This document shows, in pieces, positions 46,262-58,600 of a stretch of DNA of 64,000 nucleotides. The stretch covers positions 6,672,924 to 6,736,923 of the forward strand of contig CM041198.1 in NCBI GenBank assembly GCA_023078555.1. The letters run 5' to 3'. The notes beneath the pieces are model-generated. The model was not told where the DNA came from. It did no database searches and saw only the letters and a program-made list of their open reading frames with translations. Both the position numbers and the translations under genes were made by a program. Within the stretch, counting starts at the first letter, position 1. Every line of letters begins with the position of its first letter. Source of the stretch: Ulva prolifera. Taxonomy: Eukaryota > Chlorophyta > Ulvophyceae > Ulvales > Ulvaceae.

Positions 46262-47203
46262 TCACATGGTGCTGACAGAGATCCAAGGTCCATCAGCATG
46301 GCTGTTGCACTGCTTGAATAGCACTTCATGCACGTAGCGCTGTACTCGGAGATCTGGTCGTGCATTCGGGCTGGGGAACCTCCTTGAGGACTGACCGTAT
46401 GACAAGTCCTCACCTGGCAGGAGCAATTCACAAGCTCCCCCGACACAAACGCACACAAAACCATCCAGGGCTGAGATGGGATCTACGCAGGTGCCTAATG
46501 CAGAGTACACTTGTGCATGAGGTGATGGACTTCTGACCTCCCAAGATTTTGGTGCGTTGCTTGACCAGCTTGACCAGCACGTCCGCACGTCGTGAAATGC
46601 TGCTTCAACACAAAAACAGATGCAAGGTATCTGCCAAGAGACCAGTCGCCGATGCCTGGCCTCTCCTCCTCTGCCCTTTGCACGTATTTCATGTCATCAC
46701 ATCTGCAACATGCACAACCAACATGCCACATGCGCACGTGCATCAACTGCCAGTCTTCCTGTGCATGTCTCACGGACACATGTACTGCGTCGACCTCAGC
46801 TATGCCGGCATTGCATCGAGAGCAGCTCACTTCCTCCCACCACACTCCTACCGCCCTCCACTGCAAAAAACACGCTGAAACGCACCACACCAAGCACCTA
46901 TGAATGCCCTATGCATCCCCATCTCGTTATTGCTGCCTTGCCTTGTCTGTAACACAAGAACAAAGGCCACTGATCGCCCCAGCACACAGAGAAATGGTTT
47001 GAGGATGGTAAGTCACGTTGGCGACGCATGATGTGCTGTTTACCTCGAAGATACCTTTCCAGGTGGTCACCGCATCACACAAACATGCCCGCTTGGTTGC
47101 CTGGGAATCGCGGCCACGTAGCATTGGCATACGAATTTGCACTCCGTGGTAGTCCATAACATGCATTTACGTGTTGCATGATCGATTCCAGCCGCTGGAG
47201 CAT
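46262..47203 (-). CDS. Unrecognised Cys/His-containing protein
   Basis: Exons 47203-47171 (MLQRLESIMQH) and 47100-47044 (ATKRACLCDAVTTWKGIFE) join in phase 0 to an exon starting at 46860 (WRAVGVWWEEVSCSRCNAGI), which continues with CRCDDMKYVQRAEEERPG and LGRYLASVFVLKQHFTTCG. A last part (SPSPHAQVYSALGTCVDPIS ... LRVQRYVHEVLFKQCNS) ends at a stop at 46262; the junction before it (about 46590-46540) is not resolved. The CxxC pairs may bind zinc. I do not recognise the family; a distant relation to E2-binding HECT-like E3D proteins crossed my mind but is not supported. The start Met may be internal, because the frame stays open upstream (EHLKCLVK). It is divergently arranged with the peptidase gene at 47995. 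Confidence 0.45.
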
Positions 47204-47994
47204 CTTTACGAGGCACTTGAGGTGTTCAGACAAAACTCATAGGATCCGGATTCGCGGGCAGCAGCTTCAATGTATGACATAGGATCAGGGAGTGGCGCTG
47301 CCTCCGTACAACGTTGTTGGTGCATCCTGCACACCGCCTGCTGCACCAACGCCCAACACGGCCAACAGCAGTTGATGTGAGGCATGAGGCTCGCCAGGAC
47401 ATATATGTGTTCACCGCGGCCATCCATCTTGAGCAACAATATTATGGCTCAACACCTTGTTGCCGAGGATTGTATGTGCTGTACACTAGAGGTGAGACAA
47501 ATGCACGTGCACCGACTACCACCGACATAGTTTGAGACACGACGTGATGGCCTACCAAGCGACAAACTGTGCGAAGCTACGGTTTCAGCCATTTATAGAT
47601 GCGGCATTGCCAATGATCGTACATCAGGGCGCGCTCGCTCGTGAGTGACAGCGTGTGCACCCCGTGGCCTGTGTGCGGGTGACAGCTGCAAAATAGTACA
47701 CAGATCATGGAGATGACTTCATGTACATAAGCATGCTCTAAATGGTGTGGTATTCATCTGTGTCCACTTGGACTGCAGTCGCTAAAGCATGCGCACTTGG
47801 CGAGATTCAGACTACGTGCACTACGCATGGCAAACCATCGCAGGGACGGCACCTCTCGGCAACGGCGCGCAGTACCAATCAGCCGTGAAGTCATATAATG
47901 TTACTACACCATATTGGTGCTGCTAGGTGAAGTTTCAGGCCGTCCTGGTGCAAACATTCACATCTCCCGATTCCTGAGCAGTTCTACACTCTTC
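47204..47994. promoter_or_regulatory. Divergent intergenic region, likely two promoters
   Basis: About 0.8 kb between the minus-strand gene starting near 47203 and the plus-strand peptidase gene starting at 47995. A protein-like minus frame at 47420-47210 could be a further 5' exon of the minus-strand gene. No TATA box or other defined element is visible, so promoter function is inferred from the arrangement only. Confidence 0.3.
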
Positions 47995-50900
47995 ATGATG
48001 GCACGACTGTGTACGTTGGTGAACAGCACTGCTCGACCCGCAGTGACGCGCAACTTACTTGGACGACCTTCTGTGGCTTCCAGGAGTATTCAAGTACCAT
48101 TCACTGCGGTGCTCCCAGTCCGATCGTCTTTCCGACCACAGAACTGGTGCGCGCAAGCAATGGCGACCGAGACGGCAGCTGCAGACTCGACTTCACTTGA
48201 CAGCAACCCGATCGTTATTGCTGACTCTCAGGTTGGTTCACAGCTTTCTCGTCCTACCGTATCATCGCATCCGGTTTTTGCATTACTCTGCGGCGTGATT
48301 TGTGGCCTCAAACACGCCTCCACTTTTTTCAGCAAAATCAGGTACATTGACTTTGTCCGTGCCAACTGGGAGGGCAGCCGATCACGTCGCAGTCGCTTTT
48401 GTGTTGGTGTTGTCGGTCCTGGTGGTCAGCGTGGCGCTCGACAACAGCTTTTGGTCGGCAATGGCAAAGTGTGAGAATAGTTGATATGCACCGTTGCTGA
48501 CATGCTGTTTTGCATGTGCAGAATGAGTTCTTCCCACGCTGGAATGAAGTCAAGGCTGAACACGTAAAGCCTGGAATTCTCCACATCATCTCCGAGTTGA
48601 ACAACGACCTCACCAAGCTCGAGGCCAACGTGAAGCCTACATGGGAGAGCCTGATCGAGCCTCTGGAGCGGATTGCAGATCGCATTGCCCGCTCCTGGGG
48701 CACCGTGTCACATCTGAAGGTGCTCGTCGCATGCTCCAGACTCCGGAATCACTTGCTCTGCCGAATATGTCAGTGCGTGTAAACCTGCGATGCTGCAACC
48801 CTCAGCTCGGAACATATGAGCTGTGCCAATGTAGGCAGTGAAAGACACGCCGGAGCTTCGCAAAGCCGTCGAGGAGGTTCAGGGCGATCGCGTCAAGCTC
48901 TCGCTTCGAATGAGCCAGTCCAGGCCGCTCTACGAAGCGTTCCAGGCGCTAAAGGACGGCTCAGATTGGGACACTCTGACAACTGCTCAAAAGCGCATCG
49001 TCGATGGAGAGCTACGTGATTTCGTGCTGGGCGGTGTTGCTCTTGAGGGAGAGGTGTGACCCGCGTGTGCCTGTTAGTTGCACTGCCCCACTGCATTTAG
49101 AGCCTCATAGGCCTTTCTCGCCTGGCCCATCAAACCACACGTGCATCGGACGTGATTAGCTTGAACTTTTTTTTGTTTCAGCGACTCAGCACGCACCATG
49201 CCGTGATCAGGCCCGCCATCAACAAGGATCCATGCAATTGAAACAAAACAATAAGAATGCATCCACATTGCGTCATGCTGCGCTTCATATACCGCTCGAC
49301 CTACTATGTCATACCACACTGCAGACAAGACTTGGGTGCCACAGCGGACAGTCTCACAGCTCCTCATTTGTGTGCACTCACAGACAACAGCATGCAGGCG
49401 AAGCAGCGATTCAACGAGATCGCAGAGGAGCTGACGAAGCTCAGCACAAACTTCAGCAACAACGTACTTGACTCCACAAAGGCCTTCAGCAAGTTGCTGA
49501 CAACACAGGAGGAGGTTGACGGCCTGCCTGCTTCTGCTCTGGCTCTCATGGCCCAGCAAGCCAAGGGCAAGGGCAACGAAGGTGCAACAGCTGAGAATGG
49601 CCCATGGCTCGTCACGCTGGACATCCCATCATACCTCCCAGTGCAGGTACGACCGCCACAGTACATTACATTCGCCCGTCACTGTACAGGCGAAATGAGT
49701 GGCTGCTCAACTCAATAGGTTTTTGGGTCATCTGAAGCAGTCGTGTATTGGGTTGTCTGAACCACCTTTGAACCACCGCGCATCCTGGCTCCTCATCCGC
49801 ATCGTCCACGAGGTGACCGGTGCTGCTCTACCACATGTGTGTTGTGAAGGCAGGACCGACCATGCACAGCAACAGCGACCGTCTGGCGATATGTCCGTCT
49901 GCAGCCCCTCCATATTCTGGACGACCAGCCAGCAGCAAGCACACACCACACCCGAATTTGACAGCGAACGGGACCCTGCATCAGCCTCATCGTCCGGTGC
50001 TGTGTCGTAGGTGCACAGCAAGAACCGGCCGCTACGGGAGGAGCTCTACCGCGCATTCATCACGCGTGCCAGTGACGGCGACAGCGACAACACGCCCATC
50101 ATCCAGCAGATCCTCAAGCTCCGCAAGGAGCGCGCTGGGCTGCTCGGCTACTCCTGCCACGCTGAAGTCTCCATGGCCTCCAAGGTGCCCCCTCCCTGCC
50201 GCCTTGTCAAGTCTACCTTGACCCCTGCGTCGCAGGCCCAGGCTCCCACCGCATGCATGCAGATGTATGCATCAGGGAGCCATATACAGTGCAACAGTGC
50301 GGCAACTCTGCACCCTGTGGCCATGCAGATGGCGGACCTGGAGACGGCGGAGAAGCTGCTGGAGGAGCTGCGGGCGGCGTCGTACGAGGGCGGCAAGGCC
50401 GAGCTGCAGGAGACGCGGGAGTTTGCTCGCGAGCAGGGCGCGGACTACGACCTGATGAACTGGGACGTATCGTTCTGGAGCGAGCGCATGAAGGAGGCCA
50501 AGTTTGACATCAACGACGAGCAGCTGCGGCCGTACTTTGCGCTGCCCAACGTCCTCGACGGCCTCTTCGCGGTGCGCCTCCTGCCAACCTTCTCCCTCTC
50601 CAGCTGAGCCGGCGATCCATTCGCTTCACCCTCCGTTCAAGCGCCCTCGAAACCTCAGTGGCCAATGAGCAAGTCATGTGGGCTGTCAGGCGAGGTGGAC
50701 AGATGAATCGCCCCGATCGTTCTCTACCATCTGTGGCCATGCCGGCCGCCCTTGCCGTGCCTGCGTCCCTTCAGCAGCAGCTGCAGGCTCTGCTTGGCTG
50801 CTGAGCTGGCCCCCACAGCGACCACGACTCACCCGCTGCAGACACGTGGTGCTGCGCTACCAATCCGCGTGCCGTGTGCAGCTGGCGAAGCGCCTGTTTG

Positions 50901-53900
50901 ACGTCGAGGTCGAGGCCGCCGATGGGCAGGTCGCGGTGTGGGACGACGCCGTGCGCTTCTTCTGCGTGAAGCAGGGCGGCAAGCCCAAGGCCTACTTCTA
51001 CCTCGACCCGTACTCCCGGCCCGCGGAGAAGCGCGGCGGCGCGTGGATGGACGAGGTCGCCTCCCAGAGCAAGCTCGTGCGCCCCTGCTGCTGCTGAATC
51101 ACACCTGACGCACCTGCGCTAGTAGGCGTGTCTCCCGGAGAAAGGTCACGTGTTCCCCGGGCCTCCCGGTCCTGTCGAGAACGGTGCAGGCGTGTGCCTG
51201 TGACTGTGCAGAGGTGAAGTGCTATTTCTGTGCTCCGTCGCTGGATCTGCACGTCAGTATTGTGGTCGCTCACAGCGCATGCCGAGGCTGGTTGGTGCCA
51301 ATGATTATCTGTGCTTCTACGTGAGTACACGAACTGTGCGTGCTTGTGTGCGCAACCTCGGACCCGTGTGGTAGTGTTGTACCCACGCTGGAGATCTGAC
51401 GATGAAGAAGAGCTGCACGGATATTCAGTGTGGACTCCCAGCGCGGTTGCGAGCTGAGTGGCCGCATCGCATGTCTGCGATTGCAGATTCGATAGTGCAC
51501 AGTCGCGTGGCAGGGGCAGATGTGGAGGATTGCAAAGCAAACCTAACAGGAAAGCGTGCACACGCACGCACTGTCTGTTTTCATTGGCGTTCTGAAGCCT
51601 CTGCCGCGCGAGTTGTGTTGCACTCATGTTGAAATTTGGCTGCTCCAGCCCAGTCGCCGTGCAAGCGCGGTCACCTCAACCACGGGACTCCGTAGCCTGC
51701 TGCTTCATGTTTCATGTTTCATTCTACAGATGCACAAGTCTCACGTATTCGTGTTGTTACACAGCTGAGCACCGAAACGAAACCTAAGGCATTGCGGCCA
51801 AAATTCATCAAATAGCATCACGAGTATCCTGTGCATTGCAACATGGCCGTTCCACATTCACTGTTGAGGGTGCCAATGTGTCGTAGCTATGTGCTGGTGC
51901 GATGCTACACAATGGCCGGGGCTGTTGTAATCCTCACTTCCTACATTCACCATGCGGTGGCCGCCTGATCCCAGCCCTCACCATTCCCATGTGCCACATT
52001 CACCCTGCGGCCGTAGCGAAACATCTCACTGTGGCCGTGCTGCTGCAGTGGGCGCCAGACGGGCAGCAGGTCCGCCTACCCGTCGCCCACATGGTGTGCA
52101 ACCAGACGCCCCCGATCGGCGAGGACCCCTCCCTGATGACGTTCCGCGAGGTCGAGACGCTCTTCCACGAGTTCGGCCACGCGCTGCAGCACATGCTGAC
52201 TCAGCAGCAGGAGGGCCTCGTCGCCGGTATCCGCGGCGTCGAGTGGGACGCCGTCGAGCTGCCGTCGCAGTTCATGGAGAACTGGTGCTATGACCGCCCG
52301 ACACTGTTCAGCTTCGCAAAGCACTACAGCACTGGGGAGCCGCTGCCGGAGGAGCTCTACGAGAAGCTCAAGGCTGCCAAGTGCGCCTCACATGCCCCCG
52401 TGCCTGGCGGTTCCCTGTGGCTGCTTGCACTGCTCGCACCGCCTTTGTGAGTGTGCCTTTAGTACACACTACCTTGTCATTGTGGCCTTGTGAGGAGCCT
52501 GGGTGAGGGTTTCCGGGGGGCGAGAGTGTTTGCGATCGTGTTGCGGTGTGGCATGGGAGGCTGCAAGCTGCTTGACGCAAGGGCAGCTGCTGCACAGCTA
52601 CCACATGGGAACCTGGCCAGCGGGAGGGGTCTGCAGCAGGTGTGTGAGTGAGAGTGTATTGCTCATCCACGGCTGGGCAGGCTGGTACAGGCGAGCTCGG
52701 GTGTGTGTGCTGATGAGCTCCGGCTCGTCCGGCAGAATTTTCATCGCTGCCATCGAGAAATCCGACCTGAGCACTGGAAATCGCTCTACGTGATCGGCCC
52801 TGGCGGCCCAACATGTTGGTGATGACGGCGCGTGTGGTGCAGGACGTACAAGGCAGCGAGCATGATGCTGCGGCAGCTGCATTTCTCGCGCCTCGACCTT
52901 GAGCTGCACAGCCGCTACGACCCCTCCGGCGAGGAGTCGCTGTACGAGGCCGACCAGCGCATGGCCGCCAACGTTGCCCCCCTGCCGCCGCTTCTCGAGG
53001 ACCGTTTCCTCTGCTCTTTCCAGCACATCTTTGCCGGTGCGCCCCCCCCCCCCCCCCCCCCCCCCGCCGCCGCTTAAGCTTCATGCCAGGAGATGCTTCT
53101 CTGCCCTGCAGGAGCATTCTGCTCCTCTGCACTGCGAAGGAGGTCCTCTTTGTCGAGGCAGTGTGTGAGTGCTTGTGCTGCGGCGCAGGGTGAAGCTGCA
53201 TGATGCAGAAGCGAGGAAGCGTCTGTGCTCTCGCTGTGTAAACCGTCGCTGTAGCTGTTGTGTCTCCTACGGAGCGGCTGGGAAGCGGCCACAGCTGCTC
53301 AGCAGCCCGCCTTTTAGGCGTAGACATATGTGCCGTATTCCACCACTTGCCTCGAGAACATTTCACGGGTGTCCGAGTTGTCCACGTTTTCGATTGCTGC
53401 AAGTGCGATACTAACAATCTGCAGCAGCTGCAGAGCCTCGTGGTGCAGGTGTATTTACGAGTCATCTCACAGGCACCATAGGTTGCACTGTCCTCTGTAT
53501 CTGTGTCAGGCTGAAGGACCTGCTGGTTCTTCAAAGTATAGCCTCACTGCATCAAGCACCTGTGAATCGTTTCTCAACAGGGCGCCCAAATTGGCGATAC
53601 GGTGAGCCATGTCGCTTCAGTCACCGTTGGATCATACTCCAACTCAACTGTGCTCATGTTTCATGCACGCAGATGCGCGGGTGGGAGAATGCTTACTCAA
53701 ATGTTCACTCTTAATGCTGCTCGTTCATGCTTCTTTGTTCTTGGCGGGATTGGCAGATTCTCTGCTCACGGCCAAGTTTGCTCGGCCGCCAGCTCGGTCC
53801 AACACCTAAAGCAGTTGTATGTGATCGGCCTGCTGCGTTGCAGGTGGTTACTCTGCGGGGTACTACAGCTACAAGTGGGCTGAGGTGCTCTCTGCTGATG

Positions 53901-54094
53901 CATTTGGTGCCTTTGAGGATGTGGGACTCGAAGATGAGGCGGCAGTGCAGGAGACTGGCCGCAAGTTCCGGGACACAGTGCTGGCTCTGGGAGGGGGTGT
54001 CGACCCATTGACGGTCTTCACCACGTTCCGGGGACGGGGGCCTTCAACAGAGGCACTACTGAGGCATTCTGGGCTGACACCTGTTGCTGCGTAG
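47995..54094 (+). CDS. Organellar oligopeptidase A-type metallopeptidase (M3 family)
   Basis: Ten phase-consistent exons: 47995-48231, 48522-48719, 48835-49053, 49398-49646, 50011-50184, 50329-50571, 50882-51076, 52049-52380, 52843-53036 and 53844-54094; 763 residues. M3 peptidases of this type cut short peptides, including cleaved targeting presequences in plastids and mitochondria. The zinc site is [12 protein letters not shown] (about 544-548, HExxH). Other family hallmarks are [42 protein letters not shown] across the last intron, and [14 protein letters not shown]. The first about 75 residues are rich in Arg, Ser and Ala with few acids, fitting an organelle transit peptide. The length matches plant organellar oligopeptidase. 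There are two adjacent ATGs at 47995 and 47998; the choice does not matter. Intron 9 starts with a 25-base poly-C run. Confidence 0.92.
53042..53066 (+). repeat. Poly-C tract (25 C) right after a splice donor
   Basis: The donor (exon end 53036, GTGCG) of the last peptidase intron runs directly into 25 C, as in RAD54 intron 8. Confidence 0.9.
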
Positions 54095-55654
54095 GGGCCG
54101 ACTTGCTTTGTGGCTTGCCTGTGTAGGCCGGCTGTGTACACATATTTCAGAGATGCGGCATGTTGTGTTGCGATGTCGCTGTAACGAAAACGATGGCGCA
54201 ACTCTACCAATGCTCCAGTTCCGCAAACGTAGAAGCAGAGTTCCTGTTGACACGGTTCCGCAAGTTGCTGGGCCTCTTGGTTTACGCGCCGCACAGGCAT
54301 CACGCAGCTGCACTATCGGCGGGTGAGCTTACGTGCCTGGCGGGATGGACCCCGATGCAGAAACCGACATAGCTCAAGGCAATGCCCGTTCAGAACACCT
54401 GGTGAAACTGATCGTGCCAAAAAAAAATCAAAAACGCCAGCCTTCGGTGTGCACTACATGTACATCCATCAGCTCTGGGATGCACCGTGTCACATCGGTG
54501 AATTCGTCGCGAAGGCCCAGTCGCTTCACCACACTCACAGCGAAACCGGAAAAGCTGTCAACGGCCTCAAATACACTACTGTGGTATTCAGATGGTACAG
54601 CTGTCCAGCACTGTTTACTGATCCCGTTCGACATGCGCTGCGTCGCGATCCACCAAGCAGTTCTCACTGGGCGGGCTGGAAAGTCACTGAGTCAAAACTG
54701 TGCGAGGACGGTCCAGCACAGTCATGGTCGCATTACCTGGTAGGCAGCGGCCCAGTTGCTACTGCCATGTGATTAGCAGAGCAAATCCCTTGCCTCTCGC
54801 GCGATGAACACACACCCGCGAGCACTCTCCAGACTCACGTGCAGCCGTTCATGCATCTTTGCAACAAAACAAAACATCTGGGCTACAGTGCGTAGGGCTG
54901 CATGGGCCGCGCTCTGTTGTCGCTGCTGGCTGTCGTGCATGCCACAGCCACACGCCTGCTAGTCACCATCGCACATGCTTGGCCCTTAAGGCTGAATGCT
55001 ACGCAGAAGTAACTCACTGGGCATGCATCAGGCACTGTGACAGCCAGCTATGCACTACCGAGGCATTTCGTGTGCGCCTCCATAATACGTATCCCACGCA
55101 ACGCTATCATCGCGTTGTTTTCGGTTCGGCCCGTTCAAACTTCTGTACCGGTACTTCGGATCGCGTGTGTCATCACCGGCACGTGCTCACCCTTTCAGAC
55201 GCTGTGATAGCTGGCCATGGCGAAAGGACTGGTGTCCAACATCAGAGGCCTCGTTGCAAACCGATCATCAGGTCTGAATTGCGGGTTTGGGCAGCCAACT
55301 GCCGTGCACGTGGTGTCGATGTCGCTCATGCGCCACATCAGATGGTGACGTCGTGGCTTTGGCCATGAAGGTGGCTAAGCAGATTACGCACACGCATGCA
55401 TGACGAGGCTCTGCCAGCCAAGAAATCACGCTATTCGAGCAAGCATGTGAGGGGCTGATCTCGCGAATATATTATCGCGCTCAAGGACTTGCATGGAAGT
55501 TGGCGATCTTTTGACGTAGTTTTAACGTGGCCGGCAAACCTGACGGCCACTCTATCGCTCGAGCGCACAACCGACATACCGTCGGGTGTACCTCTTACAG
55601 TATTGAACCGCTCGCATTTTATTGAATTGTTTCAACATCGATTGACCTACAGCA
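54095..55654. other. No firm gene
   Basis: Minus-strand frame 54667-54428 reads partly like protein (FSGFAVSVVKRLGLRDEF; CIPELMDVHVVHTEGWRF) and ends in a stop. The opposite strand is also open there, and neither joins to other exons. The rest shows nothing. Confidence 0.35.
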
Positions 55655-58600
55655 ATGGTTCTTGTTACACCAAAGGGTCGTGACAGTGGCACCTCCGCGG
55701 AGGTTTTGTCATTCAATGTCGAGGAGGTGGGCTTCGACTTGCATCCCTGCCCGAACACCTTCCGCGCGAAAGTGGCGAGCTGGAAAGATGCTACTGGGCA
55801 GTTCGTACGGCTGAAAGAGCTCAAGTTGGAGGACATCCAGAAGAAGCAGGAACGCGCGAAGCAGCATCGCCTGGTGTGATTCGGTGATTTCTCGCAAAAC
55901 CCGCTCCAAAACCGCACACGAGCATAGTTTATGTTTTGGAAGTGTTTTAAATTCTTGCACTGCTTTGTGCTGTATGTGATGTCCTACTTGGCACGCTCAG
56001 TGGCTACACTTCAGAATTCCTTCGCCTCGCGATCGCCGGCTTCAGGGAGCGTTTGCATGTCCGTGATGTCCACGTCCAGGGTGTCATCGTATCGTTTTTC
56101 TGCTATTAATGTGATTTCGTAGGGGGTTTGCTTGGTGGCACGGCTCCTGTTGCTGAATGTCTGAGTTCCTACTTCGCACTGCCACGCAATGCTCAATTCC
56201 CCTGATGACGCGACAAACTGAAGGTGCTCGTGCAGGAAAGCCAGAAAGCCACTGCCTCACCTCAATCTAAGAGCCAGAAGTCACACGCAGTTGACGAACG
56301 CGCACTCAAACTACAGAGGCTTCAGGTGCGTACGCGGTGGAGTAGTCTCGATTACATGCCGCTTCTCGCAGCACCTCCACCGGCATGTCTTGCAGTGACT
56401 CTAAGATGGACTAGATTGAATTGAAGTAGCACTGTTGGTGCAAATCGTGTTGCAGCTTTTCCCCGCACAGGCTGCAGCACTTGCACGTACTCTGTTCCGT
56501 CGCAATGCACTGCTTGGCAGCCAGCGGACGTGTTGAAAGGTATTCTTGTGGCTTATAGCAGAAGCAGAAGTACGCACAAGAGAATCGCGGCCGAGTGCTG
56601 TCTCGGAAGACCCGCCCTGCACGCACTGTGGCAAACAGGCTTGACGCTGCAAAACATCGTCGTGCAGCAGAGCATCAGAGCAAGAAACAGCGTCTCGAGC
56701 GCAACCTGAAGCGTGCCGCTGACCGCCGTGCGGCCGTCCTTGAAGACAGTCGCGAACGAGCTCGGTCGCTGTCCGCTGTTCGAGCCAACGCAAAGGAACC
56801 TGCTGAACTCAATACGGTACTTCTCGCCTTATAAAAATACAATAGTGTCTATATCGTTCAGCTATGTTCTTGTTGCAGTGATGCGCCGTACCGGGCATGA
56901 AAGAGAGAACACCTTCAGGCAGCGAACACTGGTTCACCTGAATAAGCGGCCGCTCGATGCCGGAAGGAGGCATAGCAGTATATAGGAAATTAACTCTCGC
57001 ATATCGCTGTAGGTTAAGGAATCTGAAGCAGATCGAGTTGCCGAGAAGCTCTTATCTGCTTCTCGTGCCAGAGAGGACCACCTTGCAGCCCTCGCCCGCT
57101 CCGCAGCTGACCGCGTTGCCCGTGCCAAAGCCGTAGCAGCAACGGAACGTGCAGCCGCCGCAGAGCTCGCGGCTTCGCGGCTCCGTGCAGCGCAGGCCCG
57201 CCTCGCCGCAGCTACTGCCCGCCGTGAAGCAGCCCTCCGTGAGCGTGCCGCAGCCCATGCCCACCGCGCCCCAGACGCCTTCCTCCGCGCAAATGCATGC
57301 CGCATCGAGCGCTTCCGCCACACCGCCGCCCTCCGCCGCATCCAGACGGCCTGGCGCGCACATGCTGAGTCCCGCAAGTCCACCTCCGCCCTCACCCAAG
57401 CCTTCATCCTCACCTCCGTCCCAGGAGCCTTTGAGCCCACCCTCAACCACCCCTCCTCCGGGTCCCCCACCGCCCCCACTCCTGCTGAGCCATCAGCCCT
57501 CCCCCACACCATCGGCCACTTCGGCTCCGGCTCCGGCATGCCATGGCAGCGTGACTTTGACCAGTTCGCAGCCGTCCTGCAGTCCCGGACGACGCTGACC
57601 ACCACCCGCGCGCTCCTCCGCCGCCTCGAGGCCACGCTCGCGGTCCTCCACGGCGGCAGCACCCCCGACGCCACCGGCCTCCTCCGCCGCCTCTTCCCGA
57701 AGACAGCGGCCACTGGCGGCGAGATCGACCGCTACCCCCCGCGCATCTTCCTCTGCGCCTACATGCTCCTCTCGCACCCCGAGACGCTGCTCAACGGCGC
57801 CTCCGAGTGGGAAGGCCGCCTCCTCGACACCTCGAAGGCGATGGTGCGTGCGTTCGAGGCGCTTGCGGCCCTGTACGCCGCACCCGCCGCCGGCGCCCCC
57901 GCCGGCAGCGTGCGCGAGCGGCTGAAGGAGTTTGACGAGGTGTGGGTGGACTTCCTGGAGATCTTCCTGACGTGGAAGGGCGAGGACGCGGCGTCGATTG
58001 AGGCGGACCTTGTGCGCGTCGCGGTGGACATGCAGTCGAGCATGCTGGCGGCGGTCGGCGTCGCGGACGCCGCGGACGCCGCGGCTGCGGCCGCGCACCA
58101 CCCGCAGCTTGCCGCCATCGTCGCCCAGGTGCGCCCGCGACACGCTCTGCAGAAGCGTTGCCGCTCGCGGCATGCTTCTGTCTCAGGCATCGCCCACATC
58201 GGGCGTTACTTGGTGTAGCTTCAGGCTGTGGCTGAGGGGTGATCTGGCGAGATGTGTACTTGCTCCACGTTGCCGTACTCTGACTGCGGTGAACATCGCC
58301 TCATGTTGCATATGCACCATGACCTGCAAAACTACTCGTGCAAACAGCTTAGTTGCGAGCGGCCAGGGGTGCTGATTGTCACCCAGCCCAATGCATATGA
58401 GTGCTATCTTTGTGCTGCTTCGTACGAACAAAATGCGCAAACAAAGGCATGACGAGTGCACGGCACGTTAGTACAGACCTCCGCCATGCTTGCAGGTCGA
58501 CCATGACAAGGCTCTCCTGCGCTCCCGCGTCGGCCGCCTGTCCGGCGCCGCCGCCGTGGAGCGCTTCGACGCCGCCGTCGCCGCTGCACAGCCCTCTTCG

